Shown here: positions 36,172-45,043 of the stretch, in pieces
Position numbering within the stretch: position 1 is the first letter of the stretch
How the letters are laid out: every line of letters begins with the position of its first letter
NCBI RefSeq assembly: GCF_000735345.1
Contig: NZ_JMPJ01000040.1
Location: forward strand, 18,716 to 82,715
Source of the DNA: Ewingella americana ATCC 33852
Lineage (GTDB): Bacteria > Pseudomonadota > Gammaproteobacteria > Enterobacterales > Enterobacteriaceae
Length of the DNA: 64,000 bases
Reading direction: 5' to 3'
Program-made: the position numbers and the translations under genes
The notes under the pieces: generated by a model
Database searches by the model: none
What the model was told of the DNA's origin: nothing
Seen by the model: the letters and a program-made list of their open reading frames with translations, nothing else

Positions 36172-36477
36172 AAAGATAACTTATTGTTTACCAACAAATT
36201 CTTGATATGAGGGGTTGTAAGGGATAAATTCAATAGCATTATATTTTAACCGCTTATTCTAAGGCTAAGGATATAAACGGTCACTGAAACAACGCCATTT
36301 TGCGCGTTATTTTAGTCATAGATTGTTCATTCAGCCAGATAAAAGCGGGTGTTAGCACCTTTTAAGCATGTTTTGTGTTGCACAGGCTGTGCAGCTTAGC
36401 AGGGGAACTGCGGGGCGATGACGAATTGACTCAATTCTGTTGCTGCCTATTAGCAAAACTTTAAGGAGGAAGAACTG
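36172..36477. other. Divergent promoter region of ybjL and ybjM
   Basis: 306 nt between two start codons, A+T-rich near ybjL. TAAGGAGGAAGA precedes the ybjM ATG. No operator or RNA gene is recognised. Confidence 0.45.
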
Positions 36478-36846
36478 ATGCATGTGCGTTCTAGCGTCGG
36501 CCCAATTATATGCTGCGTGCTGTTTACGTTGATTTTTGTCTTACTGAAAACCGAAGTCATTGTGGTTCGCCACATTACCCCCGGCCCGGAATATGGGCTG
36601 CTACTGTTTATTTTCCCCGGCATTATCACGGCTCACTTAGTGAAGCGCTATGCATTACGCTACGCCTTTCTTGGGGCGCTGCTGGCTATCCCGGTGTGCT
36701 ATTTATTGCGGATACTCTATTTCGTCCGCGTGCGCACCTTTATACAAGAGTTAGCCTACGCCGGAAGCGCCATTTTCTGGTGCGTGATGGGCGCGCTGTT
36801 CTACCTATTGATTCGAGCTATCGTGCTGCACATGACCAAAGAGTAG
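36478..36846 (+). CDS. ybjM: Inner membrane protein YbjM
   Basis: 122 aa, four hydrophobic helices (PIICCVLFTLIFVLL; YGLLLFIFPGIITAHL; YAFLGALLAIPVCYLL; SAIFWCVMGALFYLLIRAIVL), as expected for YbjM. Function unknown. It has an excellent ribosome site (AAGGAGGA). It is convergent with grxA across a strong terminator. Confidence 0.87.
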   Translation: MHVRSSVGPIICCVLFTLIFVLLKTEVIVVRHITPGPEYGLLLFIFPGIITAHLVKRYALRYAFLGALLAIPVCYLLRILYFVRVRTFIQELAYAGSAIFWCVMGALFYLLIRAIVLHMTKE

Positions 36847-36866
36847 TGGGGCATTAGCCAAAAAAG

Positions 36867-36891
36867 AAAGGCGCTCAATGAGCGCCTTTTT
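36867..36891. terminator. Bidirectional terminator between ybjM and grxA
   Basis: AAAGGCGCT (36867-36875) and AGCGCCTTT (36881-36889) pair perfectly, with A-rich sequence to the left and T-run to the right. It ends both convergent genes. Confidence 0.9.
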
Positions 36892-36922
36892 GCTGTGTGG
36901 CCTTTGCCACGTCTCAGTCAAA

Positions 36923-37189
36923 TTAAGACTGGAACAGAGCCAGATGTTCTTTAGCGTAAGCTTCGAAATCTGTGCAACCACCGATGTGGGTGGAGTCGAT
37001 GAAGATTTGTGGAACAGTCTCAACCGGCTTACCGACCGTTTTTTCCAGATCGGCTTTAGAGATGCCTTCAGCGTGGATATCAACGTAACGGAAATTGAAA
37101 TCATCACGTTCTTCAGTCAGTTTTTCAGCCAACTCTTTTGCACGTACACAATAAGGACACGCCGGGCGCCCGAAAATCACTGCAAACAT
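36923..37189 (-). CDS. grxA: Glutaredoxin 1 (GrxA)
   Basis: 88 aa with the active-site Cys11-Pro-Tyr-Cys14, the TVPQIFID cis-Pro loop and the GGCTDFEAY glutathione-binding segment. It reduces disulfides such as that in ribonucleotide reductase and in OxyR. Normal length. In E. coli ybjC lies next upstream; here it is missing. Confidence 0.95.
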   Translation of the reverse strand: MFAVIFGRPACPYCVRAKELAEKLTEERDDFNFRYVDIHAEGISKADLEKTVGKPVETVPQIFIDSTHIGGCTDFEAYAKEHLALFQS

Positions 37190-37506
37190 GGAGACTCCTT
37201 GATTTTTTAATGCCAGTAAAATGAATAAGTTAAAGTGTGACTGGTCTTAATTTTGTTAACTGCGTCACCTTTTGATGACGGTACTATGCCTGTTACCTAC
37301 GTCAAAAAAAAGTAGGATTTACCTGTCAGTTTGATGCCCTGCGCCTATCAGTCAGGCGAACGAACTTATTTATCACACTTTTGCTGCCCTGAATAATGCC
37401 GCGTTTTGTTACAGCATTTGAGGTTAACGCGCTTGCAAAGCAATGAGCTAGCATCAATGATTGTCAGCCATTAGGCTCTTATTTTGTTTTTGTTCAAGGA
37501 TTTCCC
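37190..37506. other. grxA-nfsA intergenic region
   Basis: 317 nt between divergent start codons. It must hold the grxA promoter (OxyR-regulated in E. coli) and the nfsA promoter (SoxRS-regulated in E. coli). ACAGCAT-N7-TAA near 37411-37427 is a weak soxbox resemblance. No reading frame of YbjC type is present. Confidence 0.45.
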
Positions 37507-38229
37507 ATGACGCCCACGATTGACCTCCTGCGCTCCCACCGTTCTATCCGTTCTTTTACCGACCAGCCAGTTACCGATGAACAGCGCGAGGCTATTCTCG
37601 GCGCGGCGCAGGGTGCATCGACTTCTAGCTTCTTACAGTGCTCGTCAATCATCCGCATTACCGATCCGGCGCTGCGTGAGAAGCTGGTGGAGTTCACCGG
37701 CGGGCAGAAATATGTCGCCAGCGCGGCCGAATTTTGGGTTTTCTGCGCCGACTTTAATCGCAATCAACAAATTAACCCGCAGGCCGAGCTAGGGTTAGCT
37801 GAGCAGCTGCTGCTGGGCTGCGTGGACACCGCGCTGCTGGCACAAAACGCCATGACGGCGGCGGAATCACTCGGGCTGGGCGGGGTGTTTATCGGCGGTA
37901 TCCGTAATCAGGTTGAAGAGGTGATTGAGCTGCTGAAGTTGCCGAAGTTCGTCATGCCGCTGTTTGGCATGTGTATCGGCTATCCGGCGCAGGATCATCA
38001 GGTGAAGCCGCGTATGCCGCAGTCAATGCTGGTACACGAGAACAGCTATCAGCCGCTCAACCCGCAGACGCTGGCCGATTACGACGAGCAACTGGCCGCC
38101 TATTACTTGCAGCGTGACAGCAATGCGCGTCGCGACACTTGGAGTGATTTGATTATCCGCACGCTGAAAAAAGAGCAGCGCCCACATATGCTGGCCGCTC
38201 TGCACAAACAGGGCTGGGCAACTCGCTAA
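37507..38229 (+). CDS. nfsA: Oxygen-insensitive NADPH nitroreductase NfsA
   Basis: 240 aa, the family length. FMN-binding signatures are present: LLRSHRSIRSFTDQPV near the N-terminus, GAAQGASTSSFLQCSS, and LGLGGVFIGGIRN. The C-terminal LKKEQRPHML closes the dimer. It reduces nitroaromatics and quinones by two electrons in the cytoplasm. Followed after 27 nt by rimK, probably one operon as in E. coli. Confidence 0.95.
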   Translation: MTPTIDLLRSHRSIRSFTDQPVTDEQREAILGAAQGASTSSFLQCSSIIRITDPALREKLVEFTGGQKYVASAAEFWVFCADFNRNQQINPQAELGLAEQLLLGCVDTALLAQNAMTAAESLGLGGVFIGGIRNQVEEVIELLKLPKFVMPLFGMCIGYPAQDHQVKPRMPQSMLVHENSYQPLNPQTLADYDEQLAAYYLQRDSNARRDTWSDLIIRTLKKEQRPHMLAALHKQGWATR

Positions 38230-38256
38230 ACCTCTTCATCCTTGACGGGGCGTCTG

Positions 38257-39159
38257 ATGAAAATAGCTATTCTTTCCCGCGATGGCAGTCTCTATTCGTG
38301 CAAGCGGCTGCTTGAAGCGGCGGAGTGTCGCGGTCATTCGGTCGATATTATTGACCCGTTGTCCTGTTATATGAATATCAATCCGGCGGCGCCGAGTGTG
38401 CATTATCGCGGTCGCCAGCTGGATAAATACCACGCAGTGATCCCGCGCATTGGTTCGGCGATCACCTTTTACGGCACCGCCGTGCTGCGACAGTTCGAGA
38501 TGCTGGGCAGCTTCCCGCTCAATGAATCCGTCGCCATTACTCGCGCCCGTGACAAGCTGCGCTCGATGCAGATTTTGGCTCGTGAGGGCATTGATTTGCC
38601 GACCACCGGCTTTGCCAATATGCCTGATGACACCTCTGACCTGATTGCCTTGGTCGGCGGCGCGCCGCTGGTGGTCAAGCTGGTGGAGGGCACACAGGGC
38701 ATTGGCGTGGTGCTGGCCGAGACGCGGCAGGCGGCGGAGAGCGTGATTGACGCCTTTCGTGGGCTGAATGCGCATATTTTGGTGCAGGAGTATATCCGCG
38801 AAGCCGAGGGCAGGGACATTCGCTGTCTAGTCGTCGGCAAGAAAGTGGTGGGAGCCATTGAGCGCCAGGCCAAGCCCGGCGATTTTCGCTCAAACCTGCA
38901 TCGCGGTGGCACGGCCAATAAGGTGGAAATCACCGCCGATGAAAAAGCCATTGCGGTGAAAGCGGCAGCAACCTTGGGGCTGGATGTCGCCGGTGTGGAT
39001 ATCCTTCGCTCTAACCGAGGTCCGTTAGTGATGGAAGTTAACGCTTCGCCTGGCTTAGAAGGTATCGAAAGCACCACCGGTTTGGACATCGCGGGCATGA
39101 TGATTGACTACATTGAACATCGCGCTCGCCCCGGTTTTCGCTTGAAATCTGGCGGCTAA
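38257..39159 (+). CDS. rimK: Ribosomal protein S6-L-glutamate ligase RimK
   Basis: 300 aa from ATG 38257 (GGGG about 8 nt upstream; an in-frame TTG at 38242 is unlikely). ATP-grasp fold: [18 protein letters not shown]-terminal domain, [19 protein letters not shown] nucleotide loop and [14 protein letters not shown] metal-binding end. It adds glutamates to the C-terminus of ribosomal protein S6. Downstream of nfsA, before a terminator. Confidence 0.95.
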   Translation: MKIAILSRDGSLYSCKRLLEAAECRGHSVDIIDPLSCYMNINPAAPSVHYRGRQLDKYHAVIPRIGSAITFYGTAVLRQFEMLGSFPLNESVAITRARDKLRSMQILAREGIDLPTTGFANMPDDTSDLIALVGGAPLVVKLVEGTQGIGVVLAETRQAAESVIDAFRGLNAHILVQEYIREAEGRDIRCLVVGKKVVGAIERQAKPGDFRSNLHRGGTANKVEITADEKAIAVKAAATLGLDVAGVDILRSNRGPLVMEVNASPGLEGIESTTGLDIAGMMIDYIEHRARPGFRLKSGG

Positions 39160-39241
39160 GCGCCTTCACCCGCATTAATGTGCAGCAAGCGCGTATTGAT
39201 CATAGCGCTTACTGACATAATTCCGTAAGCTATGTCCCCTT

Positions 39242-39265
39242 CGCGCCCTTTAAGGGCGCGCTTTT
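39242..39265 (+). terminator. Intrinsic terminator after rimK
   Basis: CGCGCCC (39242-39248) pairs with GGGCGCG (39254-39260), extended through TT/AA, and is followed by CTTTT. It separates rimK from ybjN. Confidence 0.78.
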
Positions 39266-39305
39266 CTGCTGTCGACTTCATTGATTTAAACTTGTGAGGC
39301 ATTTT

Positions 39306-39788
39306 ATGGATTCGCTCATCGTCCCTGATTTGGCGTTGCTCCGGCGCTGGCTGGATCAGTTAGGGATATCATTTTTCGAGTGTGATTCCTGTCAGGCTCT
39401 CCATTTGCCGCATATGCAGAATTTTGATGGCGTATTTGACGCCAAGTTGGACATTGTTGATAACGTGATCCTGTTCTCCGCGCTGGCCGAAGTGAAGCCA
39501 ACCGCGCTTATTCCCATCGTGGCCGATCTCAGCCAAATCAACGCCAGTTCGCTGACGGTGAAAGCTTTTATCGACATTCAGGATGACAATTTGCCTAAGC
39601 TGATTGTCTGCCAGTCGCTGGCGATTGCCGTGGGTGTGACGGTGGAGCAGTTTGGCTACTTCCTGCAACAGGCGGAAGAGCAGATGTCGATGATCATTCT
39701 CGAAGCGCATGCTAATGACATGCTGTTCGTGGGCGAGCCGGATGAAGGCGAGCCGCTAACCAACCTCAATGTTCCCATTCTGCATTAA
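39306..39788 (+). CDS. ybjN: YbjN-family regulator protein
   Basis: 160 aa, close to the known length. The family pattern is visible: LLRRWLDQLGISFFECDSCQALHLPHMQN, then SALAEVKPTALIPIVADLSQINASSLTVKAF. YbjN influences motility, fimbriae and stress survival when overexpressed in E. coli; the mechanism is unresolved. ATG 39306 has GAGG at good spacing; an in-frame start at 39294 adds four residues. Confidence 0.9.
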   Translation: MDSLIVPDLALLRRWLDQLGISFFECDSCQALHLPHMQNFDGVFDAKLDIVDNVILFSALAEVKPTALIPIVADLSQINASSLTVKAFIDIQDDNLPKLIVCQSLAIAVGVTVEQFGYFLQQAEEQMSMIILEAHANDMLFVGEPDEGEPLTNLNVPILH

Positions 39789-39831
39789 TCCTCTCTCGCC
39801 TTAACACTTCCCCATTGCAAATTTCTCGCAT

Positions 39832-39866
39832 AAGCCGCGAATTCCCGCGGCTTTGGTGATTTTTTC
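39832..39866 (+). terminator. Intrinsic terminator after ybjN
   Basis: AAGCCGCG (39832-39839) pairs with CGCGGCTT (39846-39853), followed after a short gap by a run of six T. Confidence 0.8.
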
Positions 39867-40229
39867 CGCTTCCACTACACTCTTTAACAAACAGTTATTC
39901 TGTTATTTGCACATTGTTGCCATACATTTCACTTTGTTAATGGCTTATGTGCCACAGGGCATAGAGCAAAATTGCATAATTAATCGATAAATTGTGGTTT
40001 TGCCCATGCAGTCTAGTACCGAGGGGGCGCAGGGGGTATTCTGCTGATTCTGCGCTATAGGTTAATTACACCGTAAAACCAAATGGTTATTCGGCTCGCA
40101 GCGTTGGGTCCGTCAATGCATGCTTATGCAGATTTGGGCGCGACGGTTGGTCTGGTTATGAAAGGTTTTGTATCCATTTGAGATACAAGTTCAATTTTCC
40201 TTTTCCCCCTGTATTGGAGGTAGTAACGG
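39867..40229. other. Leader and promoter region of potFGHI
   Basis: 363 nt. A+T-rich at 39890-40000, a likely promoter. A 7-bp hairpin (TTGTATC at 40168-40174, GATACAA at 40182-40188) lies in the probable 5' untranslated leader. A TTGCAC...TTGC string near 39916-39929 resembles a sigma-54 site but its spacing is one base short. No gene. Confidence 0.45.
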
Positions 40230-41339
40230 ATGTTCACCCTGCGTAAAAAGTGGTTATCGGGTGTTGTCGCCGGTCTGGTTATGGCCGCGTCCGTCACAGC
40301 GTCAGCGGAAGAAAAAACGCTGCACGTCTACAACTGGTCTGACTATATCGCGCCGAATACGGTGCCAGATTTCCAGAAGGAAAGCGGCATCAAGGTGATA
40401 TACGACGTTTTCGACTCCAACGAAGTGTTGGAAGGCAAACTGATGGCGGGGAGCACCGGCTTCGACTTGGTGGTGCCATCGGCGAGTTTCCTTGAGCGCC
40501 AGCTGGCGGCAGGGGTGTTCCAGCCTCTGGACAAGAGTAAGCTGCCAAACTACAAAAACCTCGACCCTGAGCTGTTGAAAATGGTCGCGCAGCACGATCC
40601 GGGTAACAAATACGCCATTCCTTACCTGTGGGCGACCACCGGCATCGGCTATAACGTTGATAAAGTGAAGGCAGTTTTAGGCAAAGACGCGCCGGTGGAC
40701 AGCTGGGATCTGGTGCTTAAGCCTGAAAACCTCGAGAAGCTCAAAAGCTGCGGCGTCTCCTTCCTCGACGCACCGGCTGAAATCTACGCCACCGTGCTGA
40801 ACTACCTGCACCTCGACCCGAACAGTACCAAAGCCAGCGACTACACCGGTGCCGCCAATGACCTGCTGTTGAAGCTGCGCCCGAGCATTCGCTATTTCCA
40901 CTCTTCCCAATACATCAATGACTTGGCAAACGGCGATATCTGCGTGGCGATTGGCTGGGCGGGTGACGTGATGCAAGCCTCTAACCGCGCGAAAGAAGCT
41001 AAAAACGGCGTCAACGTGGCGTACAGCATTCCGAAAGAGGGCGCGCTGGCCTTCTTCGACGTGTTTGCTATCCCGGCTGATGCTAAAAATCTGGATGAAG
41101 CCTATCAGTTCCTCAACTACCTGATGGAGCCGAAGGTGATCGCGCAGATCAGCAACACGGTGTACTACGCCAGTGGCAACCTTGCTGCCACGCCGCTGGT
41201 GAATGCCGACGTGCGTAACAACCCGGGCATTTACCCGTCGGATGCCGTGCGCGCCAAGCTGTTTACGCTGAAGGTGCAGGATCCGAAGATTGACCGCGTC
41301 ATTACCCGTTCTTGGACTAAAGTGAAAACCAACAAATAA
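40230..41339 (+). CDS. potF: Putrescine-binding periplasmic protein PotF
   Basis: 369 aa with a signal peptide ending about VTASA-EEKTL. The polyamine-binding fold begins LHVYNWSDYIAPNTVPDF; FDLVVPSASFLERQ, IGWAGDVMQA and FDVFAIPADA are characteristic. It captures putrescine for the PotGHI transporter. GGAGG precedes the start by 10 nt. Confidence 0.95.
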   Translation: MFTLRKKWLSGVVAGLVMAASVTASAEEKTLHVYNWSDYIAPNTVPDFQKESGIKVIYDVFDSNEVLEGKLMAGSTGFDLVVPSASFLERQLAAGVFQPLDKSKLPNYKNLDPELLKMVAQHDPGNKYAIPYLWATTGIGYNVDKVKAVLGKDAPVDSWDLVLKPENLEKLKSCGVSFLDAPAEIYATVLNYLHLDPNSTKASDYTGAANDLLLKLRPSIRYFHSSQYINDLANGDICVAIGWAGDVMQASNRAKEAKNGVNVAYSIPKEGALAFFDVFAIPADAKNLDEAYQFLNYLMEPKVIAQISNTVYYASGNLAATPLVNADVRNNPGIYPSDAVRAKLFTLKVQDPKIDRVITRSWTKVKTNK

Positions 41340-41402
41340 TACTCTTCACTCTTCGAGCTGCCGCCTTGGTGCATCTCAAATGAAAGTGAGTATTACCCCA
41401 GT

Positions 41403-41429
41403 GGCTCTGCGAAATAAACGCGCGGAGCC
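41403..41429 (+). other. Hairpin between potF and potG
   Basis: A 9-bp stem with one G-T pair (GGCTCTGCG at 41403-41411, CGCGGAGCC at 41421-41429) and a 9-nt loop, with no T-run. It probably limits readthrough or stabilises potF mRNA, giving more binding protein than transporter. Confidence 0.6.
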
Positions 41430-41495
41430 GCTGCTTCTATTTCGGTTCCTCAATCTATGCGGCTTTTTACCGCCTTCTGCCGGAGATGTTTCTGA

Positions 41496-42629
41496 GTGAA
41501 TGATGCAATCCCCCGTCCTCAGCCGAAAACTCACAAAGGCTTCACGCCTTTGCTGGAAATCCGCAATTTAACCAAATCTTTTGATGGTCAGGCTGCCGTG
41601 GATGACGTCAGTTTGACCATCTATAAAGGCGAAATCTTTGCCCTGTTGGGCGCGTCAGGCTGCGGCAAGTCCACCTTGCTGCGCATGCTGGCCGGTTTTG
41701 AAACCCCGACTCAGGGGCAAATTGTACTCGACGGCGTCGACCTGTCGCAGGTTCCGCCTTATCAGCGCCCAATCAACATGATGTTCCAGTCCTATGCCTT
41801 GTTCCCGCACATGACCGTCGAGCAGAACATCGCCTTTGGCTTGAAGCAGGACAAGCTGCCGTCGGCGGAAATCAAAAGCCGCGTGGCGGAGATGCTGACG
41901 CTGGTACATATGGAAGAGTTCGCCAAGCGTAAGCCGCACCAGCTCTCCGGCGGCCAGCGCCAGCGCGTGGCTTTGGCGCGCAGTCTGGCGAAAAGACCCA
42001 AACTGCTGTTGCTCGATGAGCCTATGGGTGCGCTGGACAAAAAACTGCGCGACCGCATGCAGCTTGAAGTGGTGGATATCCTCGAGCGCGTCGGCGCGAC
42101 CTGTGTGATGGTGACTCACGATCAGGAAGAGGCGATGACCATGGCGGGGCGTATCGCCATCATGAATCGCGGCAAGTTTGTGCAAATTGGCGAGCCGGAG
42201 GAGATTTACGAGCACCCGACCAGCCGCTTCAGCGCGGAGTTTATCGGTTCGGTAAATATCTTCGAGGGCGTGCTGCAAGAGCGTCAGGACGACGCGCTGG
42301 TGATCAGCAGCCCCGGCTTGGTGCATCCGCTGAAAGTTGACGCCGACTCCTCGGTGGTGGACGGCGTACCGGTGTTCGTGGCCCTGCGCCCGGAGAAAAT
42401 CCTGCTGTGCGAAGAGATCCCGCAAGATGGCTGTAACTTTGCCGTCGGCGAAGTGGTCAACATTGCCTATCTCGGCGATTTGTCCATTTACCACGTCAAG
42501 TTACACAGTGGGCAGATGATCACCGCGCAGCTGCAGAACGGCCATCGCTTCCGCAAAGGGATGCCGACTTGGGGCGACGAAGTGCGCCTGTGCTGGGAAG
42601 CCGACAGCTGTGTCGTGCTGACCGTTTAA
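41496..42629 (+). CDS. potG: Putrescine ABC transporter ATPase PotG
   Basis: 377 aa from GTG 41496. ABC motifs: Walker A GASGCGKST (52-60), signature LSGGQ (150-154), Walker B LLLDEP (171-176) and the H-loop in VTHDQ. The C-terminal TOBE domain follows (ALRPEKILLCEE). It energises putrescine import with PotH and PotI at the inner membrane. The same GTG start is used in the family. Confidence 0.95.
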   Translation: MNDAIPRPQPKTHKGFTPLLEIRNLTKSFDGQAAVDDVSLTIYKGEIFALLGASGCGKSTLLRMLAGFETPTQGQIVLDGVDLSQVPPYQRPINMMFQSYALFPHMTVEQNIAFGLKQDKLPSAEIKSRVAEMLTLVHMEEFAKRKPHQLSGGQRQRVALARSLAKRPKLLLLDEPMGALDKKLRDRMQLEVVDILERVGATCVMVTHDQEEAMTMAGRIAIMNRGKFVQIGEPEEIYEHPTSRFSAEFIGSVNIFEGVLQERQDDALVISSPGLVHPLKVDADSSVVDGVPVFVALRPEKILLCEEIPQDGCNFAVGEVVNIAYLGDLSIYHVKLHSGQMITAQLQNGHRFRKGMPTWGDEVRLCWEADSCVVLTV

Positions 42630-42643
42630 GGGGAGTCGAAGCC

Positions 42644-43600
42644 ATGTCCTTTATTTCCGCACATCCTGAGCCTGCCAAACCACCGGGTGGGGTGAAAGCT
42701 TTTATTGGTCGCATGCAGCAAAAGCACGGCCGCAAGCTGGTGATCCTGCTGCCGCTGGTGTGGTTCCTGCTGTTATTCCTGCTGCCTTTCCTTATCGTGT
42801 TCAAAATCAGTCTGGCAGAGATGGCCCGAGCCATTCCTCCTTATACCGATTTAGTCACTTTCACCGACGGCATGCTGGATATTGCTCTGAATCTCGGCAA
42901 TTACATCTCGCTGACCGACGACCCGCTGTATATCGAAGCTTATCTGCAATCGCTGGAAGTAGCGGCCATCTCGACGGTCTGCTGCCTGCTGATTGGCTAC
43001 CCGCTGGCGTGGGCGGTGGCGCACAGCAGCAAATCCATGCGTAATATCCTGTTGTTACTGGTTATTCTGCCGTCGTGGACCTCATTCCTGATCCGCGTCT
43101 ATGCCTGGATGGGCATTTTAAAAGACAACGGGGTGCTGAATAACTTCCTGATGTGGCTGCACGTCATCGACCAGCCGCTGGTGATTTTGCACACGAATCT
43201 GGCGGTCTATATCGGCATCGTTTACTCCTATTTGCCGTTTATGGTGCTACCGATTTACACCGCGCTAACCCGTCTTGACTACTCGCTGGTGGAAGCCTCG
43301 CTGGACCTTGGCGCGCGCCCGCTAAAAACCTTCTTCAAAGTGATTATGCCGCTGACCAAGGGCGGGATTATTGCTGGCTCGATGCTGGTGTTTATCCCGG
43401 CGGTGGGGGAATACGTCATTCCTGAGCTGCTGGGCGGGCCAGACAGCATCATGATTGGCCGAATTTTGTGGCAGGAGTTCTTCAATAACCGCGACTGGCC
43501 GGTGGCTTCTGCGGTGGCGGTGATCATGTTGCTGCTGCTCATCATGCCAATCCTCTGGTTCCACAAATACCAAAACAAAGAGCTGGGAGACAAAGAATGA
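42644..43600 (+). CDS. potH: Putrescine ABC transporter permease PotH
   Basis: 318 aa from ATG 42644 (GGGGAG upstream; an in-frame start at 42569 lies inside potG). About six transmembrane helices and the permease EAA-loop (EASLDLGARPLKTFFKVIMPLTKGG). Overlaps potI by 4 nt. Confidence 0.95.
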   Translation: MSFISAHPEPAKPPGGVKAFIGRMQQKHGRKLVILLPLVWFLLLFLLPFLIVFKISLAEMARAIPPYTDLVTFTDGMLDIALNLGNYISLTDDPLYIEAYLQSLEVAAISTVCCLLIGYPLAWAVAHSSKSMRNILLLLVILPSWTSFLIRVYAWMGILKDNGVLNNFLMWLHVIDQPLVILHTNLAVYIGIVYSYLPFMVLPIYTALTRLDYSLVEASLDLGARPLKTFFKVIMPLTKGGIIAGSMLVFIPAVGEYVIPELLGGPDSIMIGRILWQEFFNNRDWPVASAVAVIMLLLLIMPILWFHKYQNKELGDKE

Positions 43601-44442
43601 ACAATTTGCCGGTTGTTCGCTCACCGTGGCGAATTCTTATTCTGGTGCTTGGCTTCACCTTTCTCTATGCGCCGATGTTGATGCTGGTTATTTACTCGTT
43701 CAACAGCTCCAAGCTCGTTACGGTCTGGGCTGGCTGGTCAACTCGCTGGTATACTCAGTTATTCCATGATTCTGCAATGATTAGCGCGGTAGGCATGAGT
43801 TTGAGTATCGCCACGGCGGCGGCGACCATGGCGGTGATCGTCGGGACCCTCGCCGCGGTGGTGATTGTGCGTTTTGGCCGATTCAAAGGCTCCACCGGCT
43901 TTGCCTTTATGCTGACCGCGCCGCTGGTAATGCCCGACGTGATCACCGGCTTGGCGCTCTTGCTGCTGTTTGTGGCGATGGGGCACGCCTTTGGCTGGCC
44001 CGCCGAGCGCGGCATGTTCACCATCTGGCTGGCGCACGTCACCTTCTGTAGCGCCTACGTAGCGGTGGTGGTGGCAGCGCGACTGCGCGAGCTGGACAGG
44101 TCAATCGAAGAGGCGGCAATGGACCTCGGCGCGACGCCGTTGAAGGTGTTTTTCATCATCACGGTGCCGATGATTGCCCCGGCGCTGGTTTCCGGCTGGC
44201 TGCTGGCCTTCACGCTGTCTCTCGATGATTTAGTGATTGCCAGCTTTGTCGCCGGGCCGGGGTCGACCACTTTGCCAATGCTGGTATTTGCCAGCGTGCG
44301 CATGGGGGTGAACCCGGAGATCAACGCTCTGGCGACGCTGATTCTGCTGGTGGTTGGCATCATCGGCCTGATTGCCTGGTGGTTTATGTCGCGGGCGGAG
44401 AAGCAGAGAATCAAAGACATGCAGCGCGCTTATCGGCATTAA
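43597..44442 (+). CDS. potI: Putrescine ABC transporter permease PotI
   Basis: 281 aa with six hydrophobic helices and the EAA-loop (EEAAMDLGATPLKVFFIITVPMIAPA). It pairs with PotH in the membrane. The ATGA overlap with potH indicates translational coupling. Confidence 0.95.
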   Translation: MNNLPVVRSPWRILILVLGFTFLYAPMLMLVIYSFNSSKLVTVWAGWSTRWYTQLFHDSAMISAVGMSLSIATAAATMAVIVGTLAAVVIVRFGRFKGSTGFAFMLTAPLVMPDVITGLALLLLFVAMGHAFGWPAERGMFTIWLAHVTFCSAYVAVVVAARLRELDRSIEEAAMDLGATPLKVFFIITVPMIAPALVSGWLLAFTLSLDDLVIASFVAGPGSTTLPMLVFASVRMGVNPEINALATLILLVVGIIGLIAWWFMSRAEKQRIKDMQRAYRH

Positions 44443-44531
44443 TTTTTAACCTTATACATAAACCCAAAGTCATGGGCGTTGATGTTCTGAGCGCTGCGGA
44501 AACGCCCAAAACCCAGGGGATCTAAGGAAAG

Positions 44532-44993
44532 ATGAGATTTATACCCGTACCCGTAATGATTGGCGCGTCGGCGATTGTCGCGACGCGCTGCCTAGAGTTT
44601 ATTTTGCTGTTCGATGCCATGGGCGTGGCGGGTGTGGTGGATTTTGTTCAGGCCAGCGCGGAGTCGTGGGTTAACTGCTTTATCCTGCTCGCCAGCCTGC
44701 TGATTGTGTGGATTGAATGTCACGCGTCTTATGCCATGATGCGCGGGCGCAACTGGGGTCGCTGGGCCTTTGTCGGCTGTCAGGCGGTGGTGGTGAGTTA
44801 CATGCTGCTGGCGTCATTCGAGTGGTTCGGGCCGAAGATTTTCCGCTTCGAAACCGAGACTCAGGGGCAGTTTTTGCACGCGCTGTTAATGCAAAAAGTC
44901 CCCGACATAGTAGTGCTCTTGCTGCTGTTTGCGCCTCAGAGCAGCCGTCAGTTTTTCCTGCGCCGCAGAGCAGCCTTTCAGGCCGCACGGTGA
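44532..44993 (+). CDS. ybjO: Inner membrane protein YbjO
   Basis: 153 aa with several hydrophobic segments (MIGASAIVATRCLEFILLFDA; CFILLASLLIVWIE; WAFVGCQAVVVSYMLLASFEW; DIVVLLLLFAP). It is the expected gene between potI and rlmC in enterobacteria. Role unknown. Confidence 0.87.
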   Translation: MRFIPVPVMIGASAIVATRCLEFILLFDAMGVAGVVDFVQASAESWVNCFILLASLLIVWIECHASYAMMRGRNWGRWAFVGCQAVVVSYMLLASFEWFGPKIFRFETETQGQFLHALLMQKVPDIVVLLLLFAPQSSRQFFLRRRAAFQAAR

Positions 44994-45043
44994 TACACTG
45001 CGCGCCACGTTTTTCTCCGCTCATCCAATAACGGTCAATTTTC

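Noticed and set aside
39900-39930. Possible sigma-54 promoter before potF
   Set aside because: TTGCAC and TTGC are present but one base too close to fit the -24/-12 spacing.
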